Shown piece by piece: positions 34,826 through 44,089 of a stretch of 64,000 bases of DNA. The stretch lies in contig NC_019789.1 of NCBI RefSeq assembly GCF_000317835.1, positions 310,001-374,000 on the forward strand, in the 5' to 3' direction. Numbering within the stretch: position 1 is the stretch's first letter; every line of letters begins with the position of its first letter. The stretch is from Deinococcus peraridilitoris DSM 19664. GTDB lineage: Bacteria; Deinococcota; Deinococci; Deinococcales; Deinococcaceae. The translations under genes were made by a program, and so were the position numbers. The notes under the pieces are model-generated. The model made no database searches, was not told where the DNA came from, and saw nothing but the letters and a program-made list of their open reading frames with translations.

Positions 34826-36393
34826 TCACTCCAGGCGTGGACGAGTCTCCGGGTGATTTCGCGCGGATTGGTGATGGCTGTGCCTACGACAACCGCGTTA
34901 GCGCCGGCTTCACGTGCGGCCCTGATGTCGTGTGGTGTTTGTATGCGGCCCTCTGCGACGATGGGGATGTCAAGGTGGGAGGCGAGGGCTTGCACGAGCT
35001 GAACATCTGGACCTGGTAGGGTCGGGGAGGTGCTGGTGTATCCACTGAGTGTGGTGGCTACGTAGTCAACCCCGTATTCGGCGGCGCGCATTCCTTCATC
35101 GCTGGTGCTGATGTCGGCCATGACGAACTTACCGAGCTCTTCGTGTATGAAGCGAATCAGGTCAGGCAGGGGGACAGGGCGTGGACGGTGCGTCGCGTCA
35201 ATCGCGATGATGTCCGCGCCGGCTTGCGCGGCCAGCCTTGCCGAGCCGAAGTCCGGAGTGATGTACACGTCGTAGGGACTGCCGAATACTTTTTGAATTC
35301 CGATGATTGGGAGGTTGCTGGCGTCCCGAATGGCACGGATGTCACTTGCGCCGTTGGCGCGCAGGCCGACCGCGCCGGCTTGCGCGGCTGCGAGGGCCAT
35401 GGCTCGCATGAACTGCGGCCCGTGCAGTGGATTGTCAGCGCGGGCTTGACAGGACACGATGACTCCTGTGGGCAGTGGGCGTGCTGGGAAATTTGGGGTG
35501 TTCTGGTGGAGGACGCTGCGCAGGCGTCCATGGTGGGCGTCCAGGAGTGCGCGCGCGCAGTGTGCATCGACGCCTTGAGTGGCGGTCACGATCGCAGTTT
35601 TGACGTTCCAGTTGGCTTGACGCAGGTGCGTGACGGCCTGCTGGGGTTCGATTTGCGCTGCTTCCTGCACCAGTCGGTTGGCGCGATTGACAAGCTTTTC
35701 ATTGGTGGCGACGAGGTCCACCATGAGGTTCTGGTAGACCTTTCCGAGCTGGACCATGACGGTGGTACTGAGCAAATTCAACGCAATTTTTTGGGCGGTG
35801 CCGGCTTTGAGTCTGGTGGAGCCACTCAGCACTTCTGGACCGGTGTCCAGCAGGACGGCGTGCTCGGAGAGGCCGAGTACCGGCGTACCCGGGTTGTTCG
35901 CGATGCCGATGGTGAGCGCTCCGCTTTGACGCGCAAGTTGCAGGACACGGCAGACGTAGGGGGTGGTACCGCTGGCTGCAACGGCGAGGATGACATCGTG
36001 CTCGGTGATATTCGCTTGCAGGTAGTGGTGTTCGGCAGTGGTAACGTCGTCTTCGGCATTCTCTACCGCCGCGAAGAACGAGTCTCGACCGCCTGCCACG
36101 AGATTTACGGTGCGCTCGGGTGGCCAGCTGAAGGTGGGGGTGAGTTCCGCAGCGTCGATCATGCCGAGCCTTCCGCTGGTACCCGCACCTGCGTAGACGA
36201 TTCGGCCGCCGTGGCGTAAGCGCTCACTTGCGGCCTTCGCGGCGGCTGTCAGTTGTGGCAGGCTGGCGCGCACGGCACGGATGGCCCCCTCCTGGTCGTT
36301 CAGCAGTCGTTCGAGCAGGTTGCGTTCGTCCAGCAGGTCAAGGTCGGCAAAGCGGACTTCAATTTGCTCTGTGGGGAGTGACGTGGTGATCAT
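34822..36393 (-). CDS. MurQ-NanE fusion: MurNAc-6-P etherase / ManNAc-6-P epimerase
   Basis: A 523-residue fusion. Residues 1 to about 300 are MurQ: IVYAGAGTSGRLGMIDAAELTPTF, GGRDSFFAAVENAEDD, GIANNPGTPV and GPEVLSGSTRLKAGTAQKIALNLLST (SIS fold). Residues from about 307 are NanE: PTGVIVSCQARADNPLHGP, GLRANGASDIRAIR, DIIAIDATHRPRP and VAEGRIQTP (TIM barrel). MurQ removes lactate from MurNAc-6-P to give GlcNAc-6-P; NanE turns ManNAc-6-P into GlcNAc-6-P. Both parts look complete. Its ATG overlaps the stop of the upstream permease gene by four bases. Confidence 0.92.
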   Translation of the reverse strand: MITTSLPTEQIEVRFADLDLLDERNLLERLLNDQEGAIRAVRASLPQLTAAAKAASERLRHGGRIVYAGAGTSGRLGMIDAAELTPTFSWPPERTVNLVAGGRDSFFAAVENAEDDVTTAEHHYLQANITEHDVILAVAASGTTPYVCRVLQLARQSGALTIGIANNPGTPVLGLSEHAVLLDTGPEVLSGSTRLKAGTAQKIALNLLSTTVMVQLGKVYQNLMVDLVATNEKLVNRANRLVQEAAQIEPQQAVTHLRQANWNVKTAIVTATQGVDAHCARALLDAHHGRLRSVLHQNTPNFPARPLPTGVIVSCQARADNPLHGPQFMRAMALAAAQAGAVGLRANGASDIRAIRDASNLPIIGIQKVFGSPYDVYITPDFGSARLAAQAGADIIAIDATHRPRPVPLPDLIRFIHEELGKFVMADISTSDEGMRAAEYGVDYVATTLSGYTSTSPTLPGPDVQLVQALASHLDIPIVAEGRIQTPHDIRAAREAGANAVVVGTAITNPREITRRLVHAWSE

Positions 36394-37214
36394 TTTACGG
36401 CTCCAGCAGTCAGCCCCGCGATGAATTGTCGTGAGAGCAGGATGTACGCCACGGTGATGGGAAGCACGGAGAGGGTCAGCCCGGCGAACAGCACGCTCCA
36501 GTCAGTGCTGTATTCACCCATGAACATGGTGAGTCCTTGTGGGAGCGTTTTGAGGGCGGCAGACTGAATGAAGATCAGCGGGAAGAAGAAATCGTTCCAG
36601 ATGGGTACGGCGTTGTAGATTCCCGCGATGATCATGGCGGGACGGACCAGCGGCAGCATGATGGTCCACATGATGCGCGCCTCGCTGGCGCCGTCGAGGC
36701 GTGCAGATTCTTCCAGCTCGGCTGGCAGGGTCTTCACGAAGCCGGTGATGATGAATACGGCGCTTGGTAATCCCATGGCAGCGTAAATGAAAATCAGCGA
36801 CCAATGCGTGTCGATCAACTGCAATGCCTTGAGCTGCAGGAATAACGGGATGACGGCCAGCTTCAGCGGAATCATCAGGCCGCTCAGGAAGAACAGGAAG
36901 ATCACTTCGTTGCCGCGGAAGACGTACCGCCCCAAGGCGTAGGCGGCCATGGTGCCGAGAATCAGGATGAGGAGCAGTGAGCTGCCGGTCACCAGCAGGC
37001 TGTTGAACAGGTAGCGTGGAAACTCGGTTTCGCTGAGTACGCGGGTGTAGGCGTCCAGCTGGAGTGGTGTGGTGAGGCTGAAGGGTTTGGAGAGCAGATC
37101 GCTGTTGCTTTTGAAGCCCGCGATGAGCATGAAGAGGATCGGGACGAGCATCACCAGGGCGTTCAGGGTGAGCAGTCCCTGCACGAGCAGGTGGTGGGTG
37201 GGGTTGGATCTCAC
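36390..37214 (-). CDS. Carbohydrate ABC transporter permease (MalG type)
   Basis: A 274-residue membrane permease with six hydrophobic segments and the EAA loop (ELEESARLDGASEARIMWTIMLPLVRPAMI), the contact site for the ATPase, followed by YNAVPIWNDFFFPLIF. It is a CUT1-type sugar importer subunit. It starts at GTG. No ATPase gene is in this operon, so a shared MsiK-like ATPase encoded elsewhere is likely. Confidence 0.92.
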   Translation of the reverse strand: MRSNPTHHLLVQGLLTLNALVMLVPILFMLIAGFKSNSDLLSKPFSLTTPLQLDAYTRVLSETEFPRYLFNSLLVTGSSLLLILILGTMAAYALGRYVFRGNEVIFLFFLSGLMIPLKLAVIPLFLQLKALQLIDTHWSLIFIYAAMGLPSAVFIITGFVKTLPAELEESARLDGASEARIMWTIMLPLVRPAMIIAGIYNAVPIWNDFFFPLIFIQSAALKTLPQGLTMFMGEYSTDWSVLFAGLTLSVLPITVAYILLSRQFIAGLTAGAVK

Positions 37215-37226
37215 GCTATCTCCGCT

Positions 37227-38216
37227 TCAGAGTTCGGTTTCACGGCGCCGCAGTATGCGCGTCAGAATGACCGAGCAGATCAGGATGAACAGGAACATCA
37301 GGACCGCCAGGGCGCTCCCGAGTCCGAAGTTCTGGAAGCTGCTTCCGACGTTTCCGAAGGCTGTGCGGTAAAAGTACAGGCCGAGGACGTCGGTGCCGTA
37401 AGGACCGTCGAGTCCGGCCATGATGTACGGCAGCTCGAACCAGTTGAATGCCCCGATGAAGGTGAGGATGACGATGATGGTCACGGCGGGGGCGATGAGA
37501 GGCCAGACGATTCGTCGAAGCAGCACGCCTTCACTGGCACCGTCCAGCCGAGCCGCTTCGATCAGTTCGGTGGGGATGCGCTGAATGGCCGCGAGGAAAA
37601 CCAGCGTGGGGAAGCCCACCCAGTGCCAGGTGTTCACCAGCATCAGCGCGGGCAGCGCGGTGCTTTCCTGGCCCAGCCAGGGTTGCGCGAGGTGAGAGAG
37701 ATTCAGGGCGCTGAGGGCCATGTTGAACGCGCCGAACAGCGGGTTGAGCAGCAGCTTCCACTGCACTCCGATGATGATGGTGGACAGGATGACGGGTAAG
37801 AACACCACGACCTGATGAAAGCGGAAGCCGCGGAATTGCTTGCTTAAAAAGTAAGCCAGGAAGAACGCGGTGCCATTCTGCACGACCATCAGTGTCAGGA
37901 AGACGATCACGTTATGCCCGAAGGCGGTGTAGGTGGTGGTGCTGTACGGCGGGGTGAACAGTACGGTGCGGAAGTTCTGCAGGCCGATGTATTCGGTGCG
38001 GCGTAAACCGTCCCAGTCGTACACGCTGTACCAGAAGGCGCTGAGGATCGGCAGAATCACGAAGGTGCTGAAGAACAGCGCGGGCGGGATGAGCAGGAAG
38101 CAGAGCCACGCGATGCGGTGGTGCCGTGCGTTGGGGCGTGGCCGGCGCCGTAAGCCAGGACCGGACTCCTGATAGGGTGGCCCTGGCTTGTGCTCACTTC
38201 TTCTTGAAGTAGCCAC
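37227..38216 (-). CDS. Carbohydrate ABC transporter permease (MalF type)
   Basis: A 329-residue permease: an Arg/Pro-rich cytoplasmic N-terminus, first helix IAWLCFLLIPPALFFSTFVILPIL, then the YSVYDWDGL region typical of MalF-like subunits, and the EAA loop ELIEAARLDGASEGVLLRRIVWPLIAP. GTG 38216 overlaps the end of the binding-protein gene by 23 bp; a later start is possible because the first 35 residues are low-complexity. Confidence 0.9.
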   Translation of the reverse strand: MATSRRSEHKPGPPYQESGPGLRRRPRPNARHHRIAWLCFLLIPPALFFSTFVILPILSAFWYSVYDWDGLRRTEYIGLQNFRTVLFTPPYSTTTYTAFGHNVIVFLTLMVVQNGTAFFLAYFLSKQFRGFRFHQVVVFLPVILSTIIIGVQWKLLLNPLFGAFNMALSALNLSHLAQPWLGQESTALPALMLVNTWHWVGFPTLVFLAAIQRIPTELIEAARLDGASEGVLLRRIVWPLIAPAVTIIVILTFIGAFNWFELPYIMAGLDGPYGTDVLGLYFYRTAFGNVGSSFQNFGLGSALAVLMFLFILICSVILTRILRRRETEL

Positions 38217-39411
38217 TCATTCCTTGCGTGACGTGCCTGGCGGCCTGTTCGGGGGTCATGTCACCCGCAAAAGCTTTCTGCAGGGCCTGTTGCAGCAGGG
38301 TCGAACCGGTCGGGTCGTTGTAACGGAAGTTGACCAGCATGATGTACGGTGAGGCGCTCTTGTTGTACTGCATCACCTGCCGCACCATCGGGTCGCTCGG
38401 CACGACCCCTTGCATGGGTGAGACGTTCGCGAGCAGGTCGGTGAATTTCTGACCGAACTGGCGGCTGGCGGTGTACTCCAGGAACTTCAGCGCCGCTTTT
38501 TTGTTGGGGCTTTTGGCGTTGACGGCGTACCCTCCGTCACCGAACAGGCTGACCATGCGCGGATCGCCGGACTTCAAGGTGGGGGCGGGCACGAAAGCGA
38601 ACTTCAGGTTGGGGTTCTGCTTGCGGAAATTGGCTATTTCGAAGCTGCCTCCGGCGAACATTGCGGCGCGCTCGCTGGTGAAGAGCTGCTGGGCGGTGGT
38701 GTAATCCACTGCGGTGAATCCTTGTGGCATCAAGGGCTTGAGTTCCTGCAGCTTGCGAATGGCGTTCACGAAGCGGGGATCTTCGAAGTCAGTGCGGGCA
38801 TTCACGATGTCCTGGTAAAAGTCTTGCCCGTAGATGTTTGGCCCGAAGACACCCATCATGATTTCTCCCTGCCAGGCATCTTTGGTGCCGTTGGCGAATG
38901 GAATGTACCCGGCCGCCTTGAGTTTCTCGCCAGCGTTGGTCAGGTCATTCCAGGTTCGGGGAGCTTGCAGCTTCAGTTTGTCGAAGAGGCTTTTGTTGTA
39001 GAACAGGCCGAGTGTCTGGGTGGCGAACGGGACTGCGTACAGTTGCTTGTCGGCACGCAGGGTCTGTGCGGCCAGCGATTCAGCAGAGAAATTCTTGAGA
39101 TCAGGAAATTTATTGGTGATGGGCTCCAGATAACCGGCTTTGGCGAGTTGTTCGAGACCGCCGTAGGCGCGCACCATCATGAGGTCAGGGCCCTTTCCGC
39201 CGGCCAGTGCGGTGGAGAGTACGGTGTTGTAGCTGGTGGCTTCGTAGGGAATGAAGTTCACCTTGATGTCGGGGTTCTTGCGTTCGAAGTCCTTGATGAG
39301 TTGCTCGTACGCGGCGCGGTCTTCAGTTCGCCATGACCACAAGGAGAGGGTGGTTTGGGCTACGGCGGAGCTGACGAACAGAAACGAGGTGATGAGCAGC
39401 AGTTTTTTCAT
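38194..39411 (-). CDS. Sugar ABC transporter substrate-binding protein
   Basis: A 405-residue extracellular solute-binding protein family 1 member. Signal peptide MKKLLLITSFLFVSSAVAQ, then TTLSLWSWRTEDRAAYEQLIKDFERKNPDIKVNFIPY, PDLMMVRAYGG and a typical C-terminal lobe. Probably captures MurNAc, anhydro-MurNAc or another amino sugar, judged from the operon. It has no lipobox. Confidence 0.92.
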   Translation of the reverse strand: MKKLLLITSFLFVSSAVAQTTLSLWSWRTEDRAAYEQLIKDFERKNPDIKVNFIPYEATSYNTVLSTALAGGKGPDLMMVRAYGGLEQLAKAGYLEPITNKFPDLKNFSAESLAAQTLRADKQLYAVPFATQTLGLFYNKSLFDKLKLQAPRTWNDLTNAGEKLKAAGYIPFANGTKDAWQGEIMMGVFGPNIYGQDFYQDIVNARTDFEDPRFVNAIRKLQELKPLMPQGFTAVDYTTAQQLFTSERAAMFAGGSFEIANFRKQNPNLKFAFVPAPTLKSGDPRMVSLFGDGGYAVNAKSPNKKAALKFLEYTASRQFGQKFTDLLANVSPMQGVVPSDPMVRQVMQYNKSASPYIMLVNFRYNDPTGSTLLQQALQKAFAGDMTPEQAARHVTQGMSGYFKKK

Positions 39412-39427
39412 GTAATCCTCCAGGGCT

Positions 39428-40306
39428 TTATTCGCGTTTGTCGCTGATGGCCTGCGCGGTTTTCAGGAGCGTGCTTCTGGCATGTGGGAGCCGGTCGAGC
39501 AGGGTGGTGTGCAGGGCGTTCAGGATGAAGAGTGTGCTGAGTTCTGAAGTCAGCGCTCCGCCTTCAATGGGGGATTCCGCACCGGCTGCGAGCAGAACGT
39601 GGCGGGCTCCTTGTGCAGCGCTGCTTTTGGGTTTGCTGGTCACCACGATGGTTGTGGCACCTTGCTGCCTGGCGAACTCCAATGCGCGCAGGGTGTCGAT
39701 GGTGGCGCCTGAGCGGCTGATGGCGATGGCGGCACTGTTGCTGTTGAGCAGGCTGGCCTGCATCGCGGCGAGATGCATGTCGCTGGTGGCGTTGATTCGC
39801 AGTCCGAGCCGCACCAGCTTGTACTGGAACTCCAGAGCGAGCGCGCCGCTCGCGCCAGCGCCGATCACCAGAATCTGATCCGCGCGCATGAGTTCCTCAG
39901 CGATCACTCCGAGGTGTGATGGGTCGAGGTAGGCGTAGGTTTGCTCGAGAGACCGGATGGATGAGTGCAGCAGGTGCTGCAGCGGGTGCGGTTGCTCGCC
40001 GGAGGGTGCGGTGGGGTTTTGCTGGATGGCTTCCTGGGCAGCATCGAATGCCAGGGCGACTTTGAATTCCTGAAAGCGCTTGAAGCCTTGCTGGCGGACG
40101 AAGCGGACGATGCTGGATTCGCTGACGCCGGCTCGTTCGGCCAACTCGGTCAGGGTTTCGCTGGCGGTCAGCGCTGGGTCGGCGAGAATCATCTCGGCTG
40201 TTTTTTGAGCGGAGGAATTGAGACTGTGCAGGCGATGGCGGAGCAGGGCGAGAATGCCGGGGAAGGCAACCGCACGTTCTGAGGACGGTTGATCAACGAT
40301 CGTCAT
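39428..40306 (-). CDS. RpiR-family transcription regulator with SIS domain
   Basis: A 292-residue regulator. The N-terminal HTH (MILADPALTASETLTELAERAGVSESSIVRFVRQQGFKRFQEFKVAL) and the C-terminal SIS sugar-phosphate domain (ADQILVIGAGASGALALEF, AIAISRSGATIDTLRALEFARQQGATTIVVTS) are typical for RpiR/MurR. In E. coli MurR represses murQP in response to MurNAc-6-P. Here it is the first gene of the operon, directly after the promoter/operator, suggesting autoregulation. Confidence 0.92.
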   Translation of the reverse strand: MTIVDQPSSERAVAFPGILALLRHRLHSLNSSAQKTAEMILADPALTASETLTELAERAGVSESSIVRFVRQQGFKRFQEFKVALAFDAAQEAIQQNPTAPSGEQPHPLQHLLHSSIRSLEQTYAYLDPSHLGVIAEELMRADQILVIGAGASGALALEFQYKLVRLGLRINATSDMHLAAMQASLLNSNSAAIAISRSGATIDTLRALEFARQQGATTIVVTSKPKSSAAQGARHVLLAAGAESPIEGGALTSELSTLFILNALHTTLLDRLPHARSTLLKTAQAISDKRE

Positions 40307-40329
40307 GACAGGTTTTTTCCTTCTCTATG

Positions 40330-40358
40330 GTTGTACCTGACAGGTATTCTCCTGTCAA
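40330..40358 (-). promoter_or_regulatory. Promoter and operator of the amino-sugar operon
   Basis: On the minus strand TTGACA (plus 40353-40358), a 17-nt spacer and TACAAC (40330-40335) form a good sigma-70 promoter. The inverted repeat TGACAGG-N6-CCTGTCA (40338-40357) covers the -35 end and the spacer, so a bound repressor would block polymerase. The RpiR-type gene starts 24 bp downstream and the operon follows; it is the obvious candidate repressor. Confidence 0.75.
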
Positions 40359-40428
40359 CAGCGATGGTCAAGGCGTTCCCACCGGGCTTTGGAAACCCCT
40401 TGACCGGCAGTAAGGTTACAGCCCAATC

Positions 40429-41100
40429 GTGGCCACCCATAAAAGGGCTCACGGTATGAGGAGTCGGCTTCCATACAGTGTTGATGAAAGGAACAAAGTA
40501 GGGATCGTGCTGACGTGGAGTTCTCGCTTGCCGATGCCGAGAACGAACATGCTGGTCCTCCCTTGGGGTAGGTTGAGGGTGTCAGATTCGTTGTTCTCGG
40601 GTCTCTTCTTGTGGTGCAGGCTGCGAGAACATGCCCAAGTCGGCCAGATCCAGGATGCGGTCTTGGTAGACCGGAAAAAAGCGCTGGCCTCTCTTGGGCA
40701 GAACGGACGCCGTGCAGTGAGCCTCGTCAGGTACGACCTTGGAGCTTCTTGCCGCTTCCTGGCGTTAAGACACGGGCGGGCGGCAGGCTCTCCTGAGCCT
40801 TGTCGTGAAATTTTTTTCCGCTCCATCGCACTGCTCAGCTCAAGTTGTGGGGTACTGAGGCTTCATACACTCGCGACGGCATGTCCGGAGTGCTGCTCCT
40901 TAACGGAAAGGATCGCTCTGAAAGGCGGTACCGTGCAAAACTGGACTTCAGCAGGGCATCGAACCGGGCGTTGCGCTCCACCGGAACTTTCTGAGGATCA
41001 GCTGCCAAGGCAGCACTTGGCCGTCAACACGGGGACTGATGAAAGGCGCGACCGTTTGTGGTTCCATCAAACAGCGCGATCCAATTTGTACCCTGGAGGC
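40429..41100. other. Degenerate region, about 670 bp
   Basis: No intact gene. One plus frame is open and runs into the flippase-like gene, but its composition is non-coding. A minus-strand stretch around 40600-40760 (with VLPKRGQRFFPVYQDRILDLADLG) looks protein-like and may be a remnant. I could not assign it. Confidence 0.35.
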
Positions 41101-41103
41101 CGT

Positions 41104-42069
41104 ATGACACGTAAAGCGGTCCTGAAATGGGGATTGAGTGCGCTGATCCTGGTTGGGCTGGTGTTTACGGCGGTCCGGTACCTGAATGGGGAGGCGCTCA
41201 CGCAGGCGTTCGCGACTTTTGATTTCGTGTACGCTCCGTGGATCGTCGCGTTGGGTCTCGTTTACCCGGTCGTGAAGGGCTTGAGGCTCGCGACGCTGCT
41301 GAAACCCGTCAGTGATGTCGCCCCCCAGGCGGTGCTGCTCGCCCATCTGGCTGGGACGGCGGTGGCCTTGCTGCCTGGGGGATTTGCCGCGCGCGCAGGC
41401 TTGCTCAGCGTGGCGGGTGTGCCTTTGTCGTCCGCGACACCACCCGTCTTACTCGCCAGCGTGTTCGATCAAGCGCTGCTGCTGCTCGGGGTGATGATCG
41501 CGACCCTCTGGTACGAACAGGCGCGTTTGCCTGCCTTGCTGATCGGAGCTGGAGTTCTGGTGTCAGCGGCATTGCTGGCGATTCCGGTCTTGCGCCGCCA
41601 ACTTGTGCGTCAAGCGCAGAAGTTGGCGGCGCACTTCAAGATACGTGACGAGTGGCGGGCGTCCGTCACTCACTCCCGGTCGTTGCTGAATGCGCCAGTG
41701 CTTGTCACGGCCACAGCGTTGACCGTGCTGTCCTTCGCGATCAAGGTGCTGGCGCTGCACCTGTGCTTGTTGGGTGTCGGCTGGAGTTTACCGCTCGGGC
41801 CGCTGGTGCTGGCCTTCGTACTTCCCACGTTGCTTGCGCGCCTGTCGCCGGTTCCAGGGGGGTTTGGTGTCGCGGAAGCCAGCGCCGTGGGATTTCTGGT
41901 GGTCAACAGTGCCCTTCCGCCCGAAGAGGCACTTGCAGCTTCCACGCTGTTCCGCTTGGCGACCGTGTTGCTCCCGGCCTTGCTCGGCACGCTGGTGTAC
42001 TTCACCCTCTGGCGTGCACGCGTCAGTACTTCTGGCGAGAAAGAGTCGCAGACGGGGAGACGAGGGTGA
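41104..42069 (+). CDS. Flippase-like / LPG-synthase-type membrane protein
   Basis: A 322-residue membrane protein with about eight helices and the hallmarks of the lysylphosphatidylglycerol-synthase transmembrane family (UPF0104): LGLVYPVVKGLRLATLL, LPGGFAARAGLLS, and LARLSPVPGGFGVAEASAVGFL. Members transport or flip lipids or glycolipids. ATG 41104 follows TGGAGG; the long N-terminal extension open upstream lacks coding character. Confidence 0.8.
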   Translation: MTRKAVLKWGLSALILVGLVFTAVRYLNGEALTQAFATFDFVYAPWIVALGLVYPVVKGLRLATLLKPVSDVAPQAVLLAHLAGTAVALLPGGFAARAGLLSVAGVPLSSATPPVLLASVFDQALLLLGVMIATLWYEQARLPALLIGAGVLVSAALLAIPVLRRQLVRQAQKLAAHFKIRDEWRASVTHSRSLLNAPVLVTATALTVLSFAIKVLALHLCLLGVGWSLPLGPLVLAFVLPTLLARLSPVPGGFGVAEASAVGFLVVNSALPPEEALAASTLFRLATVLLPALLGTLVYFTLWRARVSTSGEKESQTGRRG

Positions 42070-42304
42070 CACGTGAACTTTGGCTGAGGTTGCGCTGCGT
42101 GCCCAGGGGCCGGGATGAATTTCGTGCGGTACCCGGTGCTGAGGGAGGCAGGTGTGGGTTCACTGCAGGTCCTTTGCAGTGATGTGCGCTGCACCTTTCA
42201 GTTGTAGTGCGGGGTGATGGTCTGGCCGGGCGCTCGGCAGCCCTTGCTTCGTGCGTTGAGTGGCGGCACTCAGGTCGGCTGCCTGAGCGCGGGCCAGGGC
42301 GTGA

Positions 42305-42748
42305 TCAGGCAGGTTCGGTCGCGTTTTCGTCGAGTACCTTGATCCAGTGGTGGAGAGCGTGATGAAGTCCGGCGCGTTGCTCGTGGAGTTCGTTCATGTG
42401 TGCCTGGGTGATGTCTTGAAGGCGTTGCTGCCCGGTCGCGGTGAGGTGCAGCAGCACGCGCCGTCGGCTGTGAGAATCGCGGATGCGTTCGATCAGCCCG
42501 GCCTGCTGTGCGCGTTGGGTCAGGCCGACGGCCCCGTGATGAGCGATGTTGAGGGCCTGTGCCACCTCGCCGACCGTGACGGTGCCGTTGGTTTGGGCGC
42601 CGAGGACGACGAGCAGAGAGTAATGTTGTGGTGTCAGTCCGAAGCGACGCACGATGCGCTCACTGGCGTGGGCGTAGGCGGCGAGGCAGCTGCGGAAGGC
42701 GGCCATGGCAGGGTAGGTTTGATGGGAGTGAGGGGTGCGCGTGTTCAC
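42305..42748 (-). CDS. MarR-family transcription regulator
   Basis: A 147-residue winged-helix regulator: FGLTPQHYSLLVVLGAQTNGTVTVGEVAQALNIAHHGAVGLTQRAQQAGLIERIRDSHSRRRVLLHLTATGQQRL shows the MarR HTH and the DSxxRR wing. It starts at GTG with GGAG upstream. A 13-bp motif 59 bp upstream of the start is repeated twice ahead of the secreted-protein cluster at 46-52 kb, suggesting it controls both. Confidence 0.92.
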   Translation of the reverse strand: MNTRTPHSHQTYPAMAAFRSCLAAYAHASERIVRRFGLTPQHYSLLVVLGAQTNGTVTVGEVAQALNIAHHGAVGLTQRAQQAGLIERIRDSHSRRRVLLHLTATGQQRLQDITQAHMNELHEQRAGLHHALHHWIKVLDENATEPA

Positions 42749-42806
42749 GGGATTCTCCGAAGCTGTGGCGAAACTGTTGCCCTGCTGAGGCGGACTTCAG
42801 AATTAC

Positions 42807-42819
42807 ATCACACTGCGAT
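42807..42819. promoter_or_regulatory. Candidate MarR operator, site 1
   Basis: ATCACACTGCGAT, upstream of the MarR gene and close to its likely promoter (TTGAAT at plus 42820-42825 on the minus strand). It matches sites 2 and 3 at 11 of 13 bases or better. Confidence 0.5.
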
Positions 42820-42960
42820 ATATTCAAGTATAGCGGCGCTCGGCAGAGTGCGCTACCCATCAGACCCACCCTCACAGGCTGTCAGCAGCGCAACCCACCA
42901 CCCTGAAGTGCCATTCCTTGCTTCCTCACCTGCAGGAACCACGGAGCTGAACCAATAATA

Positions 42961-44081
42961 CGGTATTGCATTCATGAACTTTCAGGGTAGTAGCCCAAGT
43001 AGGCCGTTGCGGATGAAATGACCTGTGGCTGTGCATCGAGTTCCACGCAGCGAGTGCACAGCCGCTGTTCGAGGGCGTCGAGATCAGTGAAGGTCTGGTG
43101 GTGCGTCGCCTCACGCACCAAGGTCCACAAGCGTTCAGCTGGGTTGAGTTCGGGCGAGTAGGGTGGCAAGACGGCCAACACGATGTTGTCGGGCACCTTG
43201 AGTTTCCTGGTCGAATGCCAGCCTGCACCGTCAAGCACGAGCAGGGCGATGACCTTCTCGGGTAGTGAAGCCGCATAGGCGCGCAAGAAGACGCTCATGA
43301 CGCACGTGTCAACCTTCGGCAATACGAACCAGAACACCCGACCCAGCGCAGGCTCGACGACTGCGTACAGGTACGTCCACTGGTACTTGACGGTACTGGG
43401 CGCCGTCGGTCGCTGACCTTTCTTGGCCCACAGACGGCGAGACGTGGGCTTGAGACCGAACCGCGCCTCGTCCTGAAAGCACAACCGCACGTCCTTGTCC
43501 GGATGTTCGGCTTGGAGCTTGGCACTCAGTGCGAGGATTTTTTTTGGAACGCCGCTTGCTCTTCCTTGCTGGCCGCCTGGGGATGCGCGGGACGCGACGT
43601 TTGCTGGCTGTAACCGAGCTTTTGCAAGTATCGCCAGCCGGTCGCTTGGTCAGGACGATGGCCCGTCTTCGCTGCAATCCAAGCCGCGACCTTTGCGCCC
43701 GTCCACAGTCCCCCGCCTGGCGGTGCCTCGGTGTCGAGCGCTTGCCCGAGTTCCAAGACGCCGCTGACGTCCAAGACCGCTTTCTTGCCGCCGCGTGCTT
43801 CGCCTGCACGCTTGTGGGTGGGTACGGCGTTGGGTCCGCCTTCGTTGTAGGCACGCACCAGGTCGTTGACCCAAGTATGCGAACGGTCGACGACTTGCGC
43901 GACGTGGCGATTGGCCTTGTCTTGCGAGATCAACCACAAGGCGTGCCAGCGTGTCTTGTCGGCAGGGTGAGCACAGCACCGATAGCACTTGCGCAATTCA
44001 TCCGAGGTCAAGTGCGGCTTCAAACGAACTTCGGGGGGCACGCCTCAGCATGCTCCTCGGAAGATCCTCAACGCAAGACCG
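42961..44081 (-). mobile_element. IS630-family insertion sequence, apparently complete
   Basis: Inverted ends CGGTATTGCATT (left) and AACGCAAGACCG (right, matching on the reverse strand with two mismatches) are flanked on both sides by TA, the IS630 target duplication. The single gene is read by -1 slippage. It lies 8 bp upstream of the patatin-like gene and so has probably separated that gene from its original promoter. Confidence 0.8.
42972..44041 (-). CDS. IS630-family transposase expressed by -1 frameshift
   Basis: Frame 1 (44041 to 43526) encodes the HTH half (WHALWLISQDKANRHVAQVVDRSHTWVNDLVRAY). At a run of eight A (plus 43544-43551) a -1 slip continues as FQKKILALSAKLQAEHPDKDV into the second frame (to 42972). 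There the DDE domain lies: RLCFQDEARFG, LLVLDGAGWHSTRKL and LPPYSPELNPAERLW. All three acidic residues are present, so the enzyme may be active. Confidence 0.85.
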
Positions 44082-44089
44082 TATAAGGC

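Noticed and set aside
40429..41103. 225-residue N-terminal extension of the flippase-like gene
   Set aside because: The extension has no membrane segments or coding bias; an ATG with TGGAGG at 41104 gives the normal family length.
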